The notes beneath the pieces are model-generated. The model made no database searches. It was not told the DNA's origin and was given only the letters and a program-made list of their open reading frames with translations. Position numbers and translations under genes: made by a program. From JAGVSV01 sp040766135 (lineage in GTDB: Bacteria > Bacillota > Clostridia > Christensenellales > Aristaeellaceae): a stretch of DNA of 64,000 nt. Where the stretch lies: contig JAXGRA010000001.1 in NCBI GenBank assembly GCA_040766135.1, forward strand, positions 186,001 through 250,000, in the 5' to 3' direction. Below are positions 25,251-34,661 of this stretch, in pieces (within the stretch, counting starts at the first letter, position 1; each line of letters opens with the position of its first letter).

Positions 25251-25571
25251 CTAAAATACCAGCTGCACCAGCAGCATATACCCCACCGTGCCGCCCAATA
25301 TCGACAGCAGGGTGTTGCGTTTCCATCGGTAGGTAAGCACCACCAGCGCCAGTGCGAGGGCTTCGGGCAGGCCGTGGGGCGCTGTCATTAGCGACACATC
25401 CCGCAGGCAGTACACCACCAGCATGCCCATCACCGCGGGCGGCAGCACACGGCTTAAGTGTCGGATGGCGGGCTGGGTGCTGTTTTCCCGGAACAACAAA
25501 AAGGGCAGGAAGCGCAGCGCAGCGGTACATGCTGCAATGACCAGCACCTGCAACAACGCGTATATATTCAT
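25251..25571 (-). CDS. azlD: AzlD-family branched-chain amino acid export subunit
   Basis: This 106-residue protein has about four hydrophobic segments and the family pattern ALRFLPFLLF followed by VLPPAVMGMLVVYCL. Together with AzlC it forms a branched-chain amino acid exporter (LIV-E family). It overlaps azlC by four bases. Confidence 0.88.
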   Translation of the reverse strand: MNIYALLQVLVIAACTAALRFLPFLLFRENSTQPAIRHLSRVLPPAVMGMLVVYCLRDVSLMTAPHGLPEALALALVVLTYRWKRNTLLSILGGTVGYMLLVQLVF

Positions 25572-26257
25572 GCGGCCTCCTGCCGGGGCAGCAGCATCAG
25601 CGCCACGGTGATCAGCCCCATGGCGGGCAGGATAAAATTGTCCCGCCCAAACAATATAAGTGAAAGCAAGCTGGACACCACGCCGATGATGGCCGGCCTG
25701 CGATCACGCGTAGTCATCCACTGATCCACCAAAATAACGGTAAACAGCGCCGTCATGGAAAACTCAATGCCTTTGGTGGGCAGCACCTCCAGCCCGCCAA
25801 ACAGGCTGCCCAACACGCTGCCCAGCACCCAGTATAGCTGATTGAGCGCAGACAAAGCCAGGTAGAACCAGCCTTTGTCCACGCCCTCGGGCGGCTGGTG
25901 GTGCGCAGCGATGGAATAGGTCTCGTCCGTGAGCGCAAAAATCAAATACGGCTTTTTGCGGTCGGTTCCCTGATATCGCGTCAGCATGGACAACCCATAG
26001 AACAAGTGCCGCGCGTTGATCAGCAGCGTCATCAGCGCGCTGGCGATCAGCGAGGCCCCGGTGCTCATCAAATCAATGGCGACATACTGCATCGAACCTG
26101 CGTAGATCAGGCAGCTCATCAGCAGCGCCCAGAACAGGCCGAAACCCCGGGCGCGCAGCAGCAGCCCAAAGCCAAAGCCCAGCACGATATATCCGGCCAT
26201 GACGGGCAACGACAGGGGAAAGGCGGCCTTCAGGGCGCGCTGCCATGGCTTACGCAT
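25568..26257 (-). CDS. azlC: AzlC-family branched-chain amino acid exporter
   Basis: The 229-residue membrane protein has about six to seven helices and family motifs GYIVLGFGFGLLL, IYAGSMQYVAIDL and INARHLFYGLSM. I start at ATG 26257, which overlaps the PHP gene's stop by eight bases; ATG 26263 is an alternative, and a long upstream extension would lie in the PHP gene. It may also move azaleucine, as in B. subtilis. Confidence 0.9.
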   Translation of the reverse strand: MRKPWQRALKAAFPLSLPVMAGYIVLGFGFGLLLRARGFGLFWALLMSCLIYAGSMQYVAIDLMSTGASLIASALMTLLINARHLFYGLSMLTRYQGTDRKKPYLIFALTDETYSIAAHHQPPEGVDKGWFYLALSALNQLYWVLGSVLGSLFGGLEVLPTKGIEFSMTALFTVILVDQWMTTRDRRPAIIGVVSSLLSLILFGRDNFILPAMGLITVALMLLPRQEAA

Positions 26258-27728
26258 GTGCATACACCGGCGACAGGAAAGCCCACTGCCCGTTTTCCTG
26301 TTCGCATTCAACATGGTAGCAGTCGGTACCCCTTTGCGGCTTATCATCCTGCCAGGTGTGTTCAAAGGTAAACTCCGGCGCGGTCACGGCGGTGTGCATC
26401 AGCCAGGCCTGCGAATGCCAGGGCTTGACCTGACCGCCCCAGCCACAGCGCACGATATCGCGCAGCCGGGTTTGTTTGGTTACGCCGTTGATGGTCAGCG
26501 TGACCTGCGTGTTTTCATCGCCTGCCACATCAAACACATATTGGTTGGTCAGCGGATGCAGGGTGCTTACGTTGCGCAGCGTCTCCGTTATGAATTGCGC
26601 CTGCTGCCCATTATACGTCAGGCGGTTGTCCAATTTGTTCACATCGTCTGCGCTGCTGATATTGCGCTGCGTGGGCGATAGCACGCTACGCCCCCGGTAG
26701 TAGGGATGCACGTTCAGCAGCTGCCCGTCTTTAACATGCAACGAGCCTTCCCAGCGGAAGGGCGCTTCATCGTTGCCCCAGCCCATCTCCAGCCGCAGCT
26801 TGGCGCGCTGCAGCGGCTGCTGTGCGGGCAGCGGCACCTGTACGTCCATCAGCTCGCCGTTTTTATACAGCATCACCCGTGCGATGCGCGCCTCGCCCTG
26901 GATGCGGCAGGCAATGGTGCGGCGCGTGCCCGTCGCTTGGGCGCCCATGGGCACATCGTTGACGGTCAAATGACATATCATTTTATCGCCCGTTAATGCA
27001 TACAGCCGCCCTAAGCGCAGCGCGCGCCAGAGATCCCCGCGCGTGCGCCCGTCCGCCCATACGGCAGTAAGGCCATCGCCATACGCGCCCGGAAACCCGG
27101 CGTGATGGTCGGTAGAGCCTGCAAACGAAAAACGCTTGCCCTGGCGCAACCCTTCCTGTACCGTATTGCGCGGGTCGCGCGGGCCCATGTCGTGGTAGTA
27201 GGCAAACGGCCCGTTTGCGCGCATGGCGTTGCCATGCTTGGAGTGCACCTCCACAAACGGCGAGATGCTTTCGTCAAAATCTGCCCAGCTGATGCCCCGA
27301 TACCCCGGCACATAGCCGACATGATGCGGGATGGCAATGGCCTCAGCGCCGCAGTCGCGCACCAGCTCTGCGGGCGAATCGCGGTAAATCAGCTGCACGT
27401 TATCGTCAGGCGACAGCAGGTGATGGTCGCCATAGCGGGATGAATGCATTTCATAGCTTTGCAGGGTGATCAGGCCCTGGCCATTGCGCGCGGCGACCTG
27501 GGCGCGCACCTCGTCCCAATGCTCGCGCAGCTTGGCAAATCCGGCCTCATGAAAATCAATGACAAAGGCTGTTTCAGCATTGCGCGGGGGCATGTCCGGC
27601 CACATGGCGTGCCCGGTTATCGCTGCAAAATCTAAGTGTGCTGCGGCGTTGTCCAGCGCATGGTGCAATGCACCATAGCCATAGGTGATGCCGCAGTGGT
27701 TGTGCAAATCCCCAAACAAAAGTTCCAT
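26250..27728 (-). CDS. PHP-domain metal-dependent hydrolase (DUF3604-like)
   Basis: The 492-residue protein begins with the PHP-type HNHCGITYGYG, and further metal-binding His residues appear in EMHSSRYGDHH, IPHHVGY, VEVHSKHG and GSTDHHAGFPG. The second half (about 250-490) is a beta-rich domain that I cannot name. PHP proteins are phosphoesterases or hydrolases that use two or three metal ions. The large size and C-terminal domain set it apart from small nucleotide phosphatases. An AAAAGAGG site precedes the ATG. It lies between an EamA transporter gene and azlC. Confidence 0.75.
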   Translation of the reverse strand: MELLFGDLHNHCGITYGYGALHHALDNAAAHLDFAAITGHAMWPDMPPRNAETAFVIDFHEAGFAKLREHWDEVRAQVAARNGQGLITLQSYEMHSSRYGDHHLLSPDDNVQLIYRDSPAELVRDCGAEAIAIPHHVGYVPGYRGISWADFDESISPFVEVHSKHGNAMRANGPFAYYHDMGPRDPRNTVQEGLRQGKRFSFAGSTDHHAGFPGAYGDGLTAVWADGRTRGDLWRALRLGRLYALTGDKMICHLTVNDVPMGAQATGTRRTIACRIQGEARIARVMLYKNGELMDVQVPLPAQQPLQRAKLRLEMGWGNDEAPFRWEGSLHVKDGQLLNVHPYYRGRSVLSPTQRNISSADDVNKLDNRLTYNGQQAQFITETLRNVSTLHPLTNQYVFDVAGDENTQVTLTINGVTKQTRLRDIVRCGWGGQVKPWHSQAWLMHTAVTAPEFTFEHTWQDDKPQRGTDCYHVECEQENGQWAFLSPVYAHA

Positions 27729-27738
27729 AATTCCTCTT

Positions 27739-28599
27739 TTATGCAGACGCAGCAGTTTGTTCTATCCGCCGGGCGTTGATGACGCTGTAGGCCGTGACGG
27801 TAAACAATACCAGCGTCGCCCCCAGCAGCGTGAACAAACCGGGTGCTTCCCCCAGGGCTAAAAACACCCAGATAGGGTTGAGCACCGGTTCAATGTTGGC
27901 CACGATGGCGGCGGTGATGGGCGATACCCCGGCCTGCATACCACGGGAAAATAGATAATACCCCGCTGTCAGGCATACCCCCATCAGCAGCACCCCCAGC
28001 AGCGGCTGCCAGGCCAGCGAGGCATTCCTGTCAAAGGGGAGGGCCAGCAGGCACAGGCAGGAGATCATATTGCCCAAATACGAATAATCCATCGGGTTGG
28101 CCCCGGTGCGAGCCGCCATGAACACCAGCGCATAGGTCGCGGCGCTCAGCAGCGCCAGCGCATCGCCCAGCAGGTTGCCTGCTTTAAGGCCGCTGACAAA
28201 GCACAGCGCCACCCCCAACATGGTCATCACAGTCGCCAGCGTGTCCAGCCGTGAGGGACGCTGTTTGTACACCACCGCGCTGGCCACGATGACCACCGCC
28301 GGCATGGCATATTGCAGCACGATGGCGTTGGCGGCTGTGGTCAGCTTGTTGGAGACGATGAACAGCAGCGATGTCAGCGCCACGCCCAGCGCCCCCAGCC
28401 AGGTGCCCCGGCAGGGACGGACGCGCCAATGGCCGCGCAACAGCCCAAACGCCACTGTGGCCAGCAGGGCGCGCACCCCGATGATGGACAGCGCCCCCCA
28501 CGGCGTCCATTTGCCAAGCACGCCCGCAAAACTCCATGCTACGCAACCCGCGGCAATATAGATTGCGCCCGAAAGGGCCGATTGCTTTGTCGTCACCAC
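27739..28599 (-). CDS. EamA/DMT-family transporter
   Basis: This 286-residue protein has ten predicted helices as two EamA repeats, with the second repeat ending ANIEPVLNPIWVFLALGE. Such carriers export or take up amino acids, nucleosides or other metabolites. It starts with GTG at 28599 (or the next GTG) behind GGAGGTG. An extended -10 (TGATATGAT, 28632-28624) lies upstream. It is first in EamA-PHP-azlC-azlD. Confidence 0.85.
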   Translation of the reverse strand: MVTTKQSALSGAIYIAAGCVAWSFAGVLGKWTPWGALSIIGVRALLATVAFGLLRGHWRVRPCRGTWLGALGVALTSLLFIVSNKLTTAANAIVLQYAMPAVVIVASAVVYKQRPSRLDTLATVMTMLGVALCFVSGLKAGNLLGDALALLSAATYALVFMAARTGANPMDYSYLGNMISCLCLLALPFDRNASLAWQPLLGVLLMGVCLTAGYYLFSRGMQAGVSPITAAIVANIEPVLNPIWVFLALGEAPGLFTLLGATLVLFTVTAYSVINARRIEQTAASA

Positions 28600-28657
28600 T
28601 GCACCTCCAATTATACCGGCGACATCATATCACAATGTGGCCGGTAAGCACACTGCA

Positions 28658-28686
28658 TTGTGAGTGTTCAGGGTCTGTGTTACAAT
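28658..28686 (+). promoter_or_regulatory. Promoter of the URO-D family gene
   Basis: TTGTGA (28658-28663) and TACAAT (28681-28686) are 17 bases apart, 30 bases before the ATG. Confidence 0.7.
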
Positions 28687-28715
28687 TGCTGCAAAAGAAA
28701 TGAGGGGGAACTGCC

Positions 28716-29669
28716 ATGAAACCCAGAGAACGTTTTGCCTGTGCCCTGACACTGGGCGTGCCGGACCGTGTGCCTACGTTTGAGTTAGAGTTTCAGCTGG
28801 CGCCGGAATTGATGGGCCGGGATTTTTTGCGTGAAAACGACCTGAAGGGCCTTTCTTCAAAGGAAACAGACAAAAAACTGCGCGAGAATGCGGAGTATAT
28901 GGTGCGTGTGTATGAGCGCCTGGAGCATGACGCTATCTGCATTCAATATTTGAGCTTGGAGCATTTGAACCGCACGGCGCAATATATCCGGGATCTGGTG
29001 GGCGATCAGTACATGCTGCTGGCCCATGGCGATGGCACGTTCAGTATCCCCGATGGTGATGGCATGGAGCGCCTGGTCTATGACATCATGGACGAGCCCG
29101 AGGAAGTGCACAAGCAGGCCGAGGAGATGTGCCAAAATGCCATTGATAACAACCGCCGCATGCTGGACGGCGGTTTTGACGGGTTTATTCTGTGCTCGGA
29201 TTATTGCTTTAACCAGGGGCCTTTCCTGTCGCCGGATATGTTCCGTGAGTTTGTGACGCCCTACCTGGCCCGCATTATCGCCGATATCCGGGCCAACGGC
29301 GGCTATGCCATCAAGCATACCGATGGCAACATCATGCCCATTCTGGATCAGCTGATGGAGACCAAGCCGCACGCGCTGCACTCCATTGATCCCATGGCCG
29401 GCGTGGACATCAAGGAGGTCAAGCGCATCACGCAGGGCAAACTGGCCTTGTGCGGCAACGTGCACTGCGCCGCCCTGCAGACCGGCACCGAGCAGGATAT
29501 CATCGATAGCTGCATGTATGCCCTGGAGCATGCCAAGCCCGGCGGGGGATACATTTTCTGCACCAGCAATATTCCGTTCAGGGGCATGCTGCTGGAGCGG
29601 TACTTGCTGGTGCTGGATGTATGGAAACAGCACCGCGACTATGCGCCGGAAGAACGTACGTGTTTTTAA
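28716..29669 (+). CDS. Uroporphyrinogen decarboxylase family protein
   Basis: The 317-residue TIM-barrel protein begins KPRERFACALTLGVPDRVPTFE, the typical start of the URO-D superfamily. It has HTDGNIMPILDQL and GNVHCAALQTGT near the C-terminus. In anaerobes most members resemble methyltransferases (MtaA/MtbA type) or handle corrinoid-linked methyl groups, not heme synthesis. There is no hem cluster here, so I avoid the name hemE. It is a single-gene unit with its own promoter and terminator. Confidence 0.83.
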   Translation: MKPRERFACALTLGVPDRVPTFELEFQLAPELMGRDFLRENDLKGLSSKETDKKLRENAEYMVRVYERLEHDAICIQYLSLEHLNRTAQYIRDLVGDQYMLLAHGDGTFSIPDGDGMERLVYDIMDEPEEVHKQAEEMCQNAIDNNRRMLDGGFDGFILCSDYCFNQGPFLSPDMFREFVTPYLARIIADIRANGGYAIKHTDGNIMPILDQLMETKPHALHSIDPMAGVDIKEVKRITQGKLALCGNVHCAALQTGTEQDIIDSCMYALEHAKPGGGYIFCTSNIPFRGMLLERYLLVLDVWKQHRDYAPEERTCF

Positions 29670-29678
29670 GTGCATAAT

Positions 29679-29713
29679 AAAGCCCGCCTTCCTGATATGG
29701 CAGGCGGGCTTTG
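29679..29713. terminator. Bidirectional terminator between convergent genes
   Basis: A ten-base stem AAAGCCCGCC/GGCGGGCTTT with a short loop gives T-rich ends on both strands. It serves the URO-D gene and the minus-strand prfC operon. Confidence 0.88.
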
Positions 29714-29726
29714 CTATATGTCAGCA

Positions 29727-30257
29727 TTACTTGCTTTTGTTGTAGGCGGCAAGGTTTTCATGCACTGCAGCCCAGCGCGCGGGCATGGTTTCATCCACCA
29801 TCATCGGCTCAAAGCCCAGCCCTAAATATGTATGGATGGCGGGCAGGCGGAAATCATCGGTGGTGAGCTGCGCAGTGAGGATGCCGTTGGCCTGCATGTG
29901 ATGCAGCGCGGTGAGTACCATCATGCGGCCATAGCCGTGGCCCCTGAAATCCTTGTGCGTGCCCACCATGTGCACCTTGCCCATCGCCGGTGTGGTGAAC
30001 TGCTGCACCGATGCGGTGGCGGCGGGCTGCCCGTTACACATCAGGATGAACACGCGGTTCAGCGCGCAGGTGGTATCCCGGGTGATTTGCTCAAACGGCA
30101 CATGCCGTTCAAAGGAGCTTTCGATGATGCGCTCCCAGGCGGCCGGGCCACCATCGGACATTGCGGTGATGATGCTGCACGCGCTGTCCAGTGGGGGCAG
30201 GCTGGGTAACGGTTTGCGCAGGTCGCGCTGCATGTGCAGCTGCTGAAGCTTCGTCAT
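29727..30257 (-). CDS. GNAT-family N-acetyltransferase
   Basis: The 176-residue protein has the acetyl-CoA-binding loop HKDFRGHGYGRMMV of the GNAT fold at about residues 105-120. The start at 30257 is set by AGGAGC; the longer frame would overlap typA. It lies ten bases after typA and ends the prfC-GNAT-typA-GNAT operon. The substrate is unknown; ribosomal proteins or small amines are possible. Confidence 0.83.
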   Translation of the reverse strand: MTKLQQLHMQRDLRKPLPSLPPLDSACSIITAMSDGGPAAWERIIESSFERHVPFEQITRDTTCALNRVFILMCNGQPAATASVQQFTTPAMGKVHMVGTHKDFRGHGYGRMMVLTALHHMQANGILTAQLTTDDFRLPAIHTYLGLGFEPMMVDETMPARWAAVHENLAAYNKSK

Positions 30258-30267
30258 GGTGCTGCTC

Positions 30268-32097
30268 CTATTCTGTCCTTTTGGCGCGGCTGATGGACTT
30301 GGCGCGTATCTCGTGCGCAAGCACGCGTTTGCGCATGCGCAGGGATTTGGGCGTTACCTCCAGCAATTCGTCATCGTCAATAAACTCTAAACACTCTTCC
30401 AGCGTTAGGGGATGTACGGACACCAGGCGCAGGCTGTCCTCGGCGGCGCCTGCGTTGCGCACGTTGGACACATGCTTCTGGCGGCATACATTGACCACAA
30501 TATCGCCCTGGCGGGTGTTCTGCCCGCAGATCATGCCGCCGTATACCGGCGTTTGGCTTTCAATGAACAGCGTGCCGCGCTCCTGCGCGTAGAACAGGCC
30601 GTATTGCGTGGCGGTGCCCGTTTCATAGCACACCAACGAGCCTACGTTGCGGTGCGGGATGTCGCCCCGGTAGGGTTCGTAGCCTTCAAACACCGCGCTC
30701 ATAATCCCTTCGCCGCGGGTGTCGGTCAAAAACTCGCTGCGGTAGCCGAACAGCCCGCGGGATGGCACCAGAAACTCCAGCCGCACGCGGTCCATGCCGT
30801 GCATGCTTTCCAGCACGCCCCGGCGGCGGCCTATCTTTTCGATCACGGCGCCTGCGTAGGCCTGCGGCACGTCCACATGCAGGCGTTCGATGGGCTCATG
30901 CCGCTGGCCGTCCACCTCATGGTACAGCACCTCCGGGCGCGATACCTGGAACTCATACCCCTGGCGGCGCATGTTTTCAATCAGCACCGACAGGTGCAGC
31001 TCACCGCGTCCCCACACGTCAAAGCTGTCCGGCGTTTCGCCCTCCTGCACGCGCAGCGATACGTCGGTTTGCAGCTCGCGCATCAGGCGCGCGCGCAGGT
31101 GACGGCTGGTCACATACGTGCCCTCGCGGCCGGCAAAGGGGCTGTCGTTAACCGAAAAGGTCATGGTGACCGTAGGCTCGCCAATGGCCACAAACGGCAG
31201 CGGCTGCACGTGGTTGGGGTCGCACACCGTGTCGCCAATGGAGATGTCCTCAATGCCGCTTAAGGACACGATGTCGCCCATGCGGACCTCTTCTGCGGGT
31301 ACGCGCTTGAGGCCGTCAAAGGTGCTCAGCTCCGTCACGCGGAAGCTTTCGGCGGTGTTTTCGTTTAGGTAGTTGCAGCGCACGGCGGTCATGCCGGCGG
31401 TCAGGGTGCCGCGTGCAATGCGGCCCACGCCGATGCGGCCCACATATTCGTTATAGTCGATGGTGGAAATCAGCACCTGCACCGGCCCGTCGGGGTTGCC
31501 CTGGGGTGCTGGGATGTGCGTCAAAATGGCGTCAAACAGCGGGGTTAAATCAGTGCCCGGGGTGTTCATATCGGTGGTGGCGGTGCCTTGCCGCGCCGAC
31601 ACATACAGGATGGGCCGCGACAACGTTTCCGGGTCAGCCTCCAAGTCAATCAGCAGGTCGAGCAGCTCATCAACTACCTCGTCGCAGCGGGCGTCCGCGC
31701 GGTCTACTTTGTTGATGACCAGCAGCACCGGCAGGTGCAGATCCAGCGCCTTTTTTAATACAAACCGCGTTTGGGGCATGGGGCCTTCAAAGCTGTCCAC
31801 CAGCAGCAGCACGCCGTCCACCATCTTGAGCACCCGCTCCACCTCGCCCGAAAAATCGGCGTGGCCGGGGGTATCCACGATGTTGATTTTGACATCGCCA
31901 TAGTGCACGGCGGTGTTCTTGGCCAATATGGTAATGCCGCGCTCCCGCTCCAGCGCGTTGGAGTCCATCACGCGTTCGGCCACCTGCTGGTTCTGGCGGA
32001 ACACGCCGCCTTGCCTAAGCATCTGGTCAACCAGCGTGGTTTTGCCATGGTCTACATGGGCGATGATGGCGATGTTACGAATATCCTTGCGGATCAT
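30268..32097 (-). CDS. typA: Ribosome-associated GTPase TypA/BipA
   Basis: The 609-residue translational GTPase has G1 AHVDHGKTT (about 14-22), G3 DTPGHADF and G4 NKVDRADA. EF-G-like domains follow, with a BipA-type C-terminal domain (SVHPLTLEECLEFIDDDELLEVTPKS). It acts in 50S subunit assembly and stress growth. Length matches the family (about 600). The start overlaps the preceding GNAT gene by four bases. Confidence 0.96.
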   Translation of the reverse strand: MIRKDIRNIAIIAHVDHGKTTLVDQMLRQGGVFRQNQQVAERVMDSNALERERGITILAKNTAVHYGDVKINIVDTPGHADFSGEVERVLKMVDGVLLLVDSFEGPMPQTRFVLKKALDLHLPVLLVINKVDRADARCDEVVDELLDLLIDLEADPETLSRPILYVSARQGTATTDMNTPGTDLTPLFDAILTHIPAPQGNPDGPVQVLISTIDYNEYVGRIGVGRIARGTLTAGMTAVRCNYLNENTAESFRVTELSTFDGLKRVPAEEVRMGDIVSLSGIEDISIGDTVCDPNHVQPLPFVAIGEPTVTMTFSVNDSPFAGREGTYVTSRHLRARLMRELQTDVSLRVQEGETPDSFDVWGRGELHLSVLIENMRRQGYEFQVSRPEVLYHEVDGQRHEPIERLHVDVPQAYAGAVIEKIGRRRGVLESMHGMDRVRLEFLVPSRGLFGYRSEFLTDTRGEGIMSAVFEGYEPYRGDIPHRNVGSLVCYETGTATQYGLFYAQERGTLFIESQTPVYGGMICGQNTRQGDIVVNVCRQKHVSNVRNAGAAEDSLRLVSVHPLTLEECLEFIDDDELLEVTPKSLRMRKRVLAHEIRAKSISRAKRTE

Positions 32098-32915
32098 AAT
32101 GTCCTTTCTTCTTGGGTCATTTCAACCTCAAGCACTTCTCCCTGCGATACAAAACCAACGTGCTGATAGGCGGCGTTGCTGAAAGGGTTCTTGCTGTCAG
32201 CGTAAAGAACGGCGTGCAACCCCTGTTGCAGGGCAGGCGCTACCACGGTGGCGACCAGGAATTTCGCGCACCCGCGCCCGCGATAGGGTGCGTGGGTGTA
32301 TACTTGATTGACCACGAGGGCGTTGTTGCGTTCGTTGACCATCGCCCGCACCATGCTGGCAATGGCCCCATCCACTTCAAGCACCCAGAAAAGCTGCTTT
32401 TCAATCGCGGAGACGAGGCCTTCCCGCGGGTCGTTGGTCAATTCCTGCGCAAAACAATCCAGATGGAACTGGCGCTGGTATGCGCACAGCGTATCGATGT
32501 CTTCCATGCGGGCCAGGCGGGGGTGCCCAATGGGCTTGACCGGAAGGAGCTTGTCCAGCCGGTACGCCACCAGCCCGATAGAGCGTACCGCTTGATAGCC
32601 CAATCCCTCAAAAAACGCCTGAATGCGCTGCGTCACAGCGGCCTTGGCGGTGACGTGAACCTTGCGCCCGGCAAAATGCACCCGCAACAGGAACAGCACC
32701 TGTTCCAGCGTCTTGTCCGATATGCCATCCTTCGTCCACACCCACGCAGCCAGATCGGCCCGGTTGCGGGCGATGACGAACTGTTCGCCATCGCTCAACA
32801 GCAAGAACGCGGTGAGCCGGATGGCGCGATCCAGCACGTTGAACAGGATGACATCCTTTTGATAGCCTGCACTGTCAAATACCGGGTGGTCGCTGTCAAT
32901 CCAGTAAGACGGCAT
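32094..32915 (-). CDS. Two-part GNAT acetyltransferase
   Basis: The 273-residue protein has a non-catalytic-looking N-terminal half (about 1-135) and a GNAT C-terminal half with QVYTHAPYRGRGCAKFLVATVV, the acetyl-CoA loop. It begins two bases after prfC and overlaps typA by four bases, so it is fixed between the two GTPase genes. The target is unknown. Confidence 0.82.
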   Translation of the reverse strand: MPSYWIDSDHPVFDSAGYQKDVILFNVLDRAIRLTAFLLLSDGEQFVIARNRADLAAWVWTKDGISDKTLEQVLFLLRVHFAGRKVHVTAKAAVTQRIQAFFEGLGYQAVRSIGLVAYRLDKLLPVKPIGHPRLARMEDIDTLCAYQRQFHLDCFAQELTNDPREGLVSAIEKQLFWVLEVDGAIASMVRAMVNERNNALVVNQVYTHAPYRGRGCAKFLVATVVAPALQQGLHAVLYADSKNPFSNAAYQHVGFVSQGEVLEVEMTQEERTL

Positions 32916-32917
32916 GG

Positions 32918-34516
32918 TTAAAACTCCTCGCTGATGGGCGGCAGTTCGCGCAGAGCCAGCCCCTTGTTACGCTCCTGCGCCAAGCGGATAGACCATTCGT
33001 TTTCAAATAGCAGCACGTTGTTGCCCTCGCTGTCGCGCGCCCGCGCGCTGGTGGAGGTTAGCTGCAACTGCGATACATCCACGTCCGGATCTTCCAGCCA
33101 GCGCACATACTGCCAGGGCAGGCGCTCCAGCACCAGGTCGACGCCGTATTCGGACTTCAGCCGGTAGGACAGCACATCAAACTGCAGCACGCCCACCACG
33201 CCGCACAGCGTTTCCTCCAGGCCCGTTTCGTCGCGGATAAACACCTGGATGGCGCCTTCTTCGCTTAGCTGATCCATGCCCTTGATAAACTGCTTGCGCT
33301 TCATGCTGTCCAGCGCGCGCACGCGGGCAAAGTGCTCCGGCGCAAACACCGGGATGCGGTCAAATTTCAGCTTGCGTCCCTCGCTTAGCGTATCGCCCAG
33401 CAAGTACAGCCCCGGGTCGAACAGCCCGATGATATCGCCGGCGTAGGCGGTGTCCACCATTTCACGCTCATCGGCCATGAACTGCTGCGGCGCTTTTACC
33501 TGGATTTGCTTTTCCAGCCGTGAATGCCACACCGTCATGTCCTTGCGGAAGGTGCCGCTGACCACCCGCAGGAAAGCCAGCCGGTCGCGGTGCGTGGGGT
33601 TCATGTTGGCCTGGATTTTGAATATAAAGCCTGAAAACGGCTCGTCGTCCGGCTGGATCAACCCTTCGCTGCTGTTGCGCGGCAGCGGCTGCGTGGTGTA
33701 GGACAAAAACCGCGTCAAAAACGGCTCCACGCCGAAGTTGGTTATCGCGCTGCCAAAGAACATGGGCGTCAGGTCGCCGCTGCGCACCTGATCTAAGTCA
33801 AACGGATCGCCGGCAACCTCCAGCAGCTCCACCTCATCGCGCAGGCGCTTCAGGTAATGGCTGTCCAGCACGCCTTCAATGTCGGGGTCGTCGATAGAAA
33901 TCTCGGTCTTTTTGGCCTTGGTGCGCCCATGGTCGCCGGAGAAATACAGCTCTACCATTTTGGTGTCGCGGTGGTACACGCCCTGGAAATCGCCGTCCAC
34001 GCCGATGGGCCAGTTGACGGGACAGGCGCGGATGCCCAGCACCTGCTCCAGCTCCTCCATCAGCGCAAAGGGGTCTTTGGATGCGCGGTCCATCTTGTTG
34101 ACAAACGTAAATATCGGGATGCCGCGCAGGCGGCACACGCGGAACAGCTTGATGGTCTGCTCCTCCACGCCGCGGGCGGCGTCCATCAGCATGACCGCGC
34201 TGTCGGCGGCCACCAGCACGCGGTAGGTATCCTCGCTGAAATCCTGGTGCCCCGGCGTGTCCAGGATGTTGATATGATACCCCTCAAACGAAAACTGCAT
34301 GGCGCTGGAGGTAACCGAGATGCCGCGCTGCTTTTCAATTTCCATCCAGTCGCTGGTGGCGTGGCGGTCGGCCTTGCGCGCCTTGACGCTGCCGGCCTGC
34401 CGGATGGCCCCGCCATACAGCAGCAGCTTCTCCGTCAGCGTGGTCTTGCCCGCGTCCGGGTGGCTGATGATGGCAAATGTCCGCCTGCGTTGCACCTGGC
34501 GGGTAAGTTCGTCCAT
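32918..34516 (-). CDS. prfC: Peptide chain release factor 3
   Basis: The 532-residue GTPase removes RF1/RF2 from the ribosome after termination. It has G1 SHPDAGKTTLTEK (about 20-32), G3 DTPGHQDFSEDT and G4 NKMDRASKDP; FSEDTYR and the long C-terminal domain distinguish RF3 from EF-G. I start at ATG 34516 with a TAAGGAGG site; a longer open frame upstream crosses the promoter. The length matches RF3 (about 529). Confidence 0.96.
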   Translation of the reverse strand: MDELTRQVQRRRTFAIISHPDAGKTTLTEKLLLYGGAIRQAGSVKARKADRHATSDWMEIEKQRGISVTSSAMQFSFEGYHINILDTPGHQDFSEDTYRVLVAADSAVMLMDAARGVEEQTIKLFRVCRLRGIPIFTFVNKMDRASKDPFALMEELEQVLGIRACPVNWPIGVDGDFQGVYHRDTKMVELYFSGDHGRTKAKKTEISIDDPDIEGVLDSHYLKRLRDEVELLEVAGDPFDLDQVRSGDLTPMFFGSAITNFGVEPFLTRFLSYTTQPLPRNSSEGLIQPDDEPFSGFIFKIQANMNPTHRDRLAFLRVVSGTFRKDMTVWHSRLEKQIQVKAPQQFMADEREMVDTAYAGDIIGLFDPGLYLLGDTLSEGRKLKFDRIPVFAPEHFARVRALDSMKRKQFIKGMDQLSEEGAIQVFIRDETGLEETLCGVVGVLQFDVLSYRLKSEYGVDLVLERLPWQYVRWLEDPDVDVSQLQLTSTSARARDSEGNNVLLFENEWSIRLAQERNKGLALRELPPISEEF

Positions 34517-34544
34517 GCGTACCTCCTTAAGCAAAAAGCATTTT

Positions 34545-34573
34545 ATTATAGGCGCACACAGAGATGCTGTCAA
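34545..34573 (-). promoter_or_regulatory. Consensus promoter of the prfC operon
   Basis: On the minus strand TTGACA (34573-34568) and TATAAT (34550-34545) are exactly 17 bases apart, a perfect sigma-A-type match. Confidence 0.92.
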
Positions 34574-34624
34574 TTTTTTGCAAGGCTTGTTTTTGAACTG
34601 TTCATAGGATTTAGGCATGGGCTG

Positions 34625-34633
34625 TGATATAAT
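34625..34633 (+). promoter_or_regulatory. Extended -10 promoter of the DUF624 operon
   Basis: TGA followed by TATAAT (34628-34633) gives an extended -10; no clear -35 is visible. Confidence 0.55.
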
Positions 34634-34661
34634 CGCACTACCGATTTCGTAGTCAGGAGGC

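Noticed and set aside
28716..29669. hemE, the heme-pathway uroporphyrinogen decarboxylase
   Set aside because: The URO-D superfamily is broad, no heme genes are adjacent, and anaerobes usually carry methyltransferase-like members.
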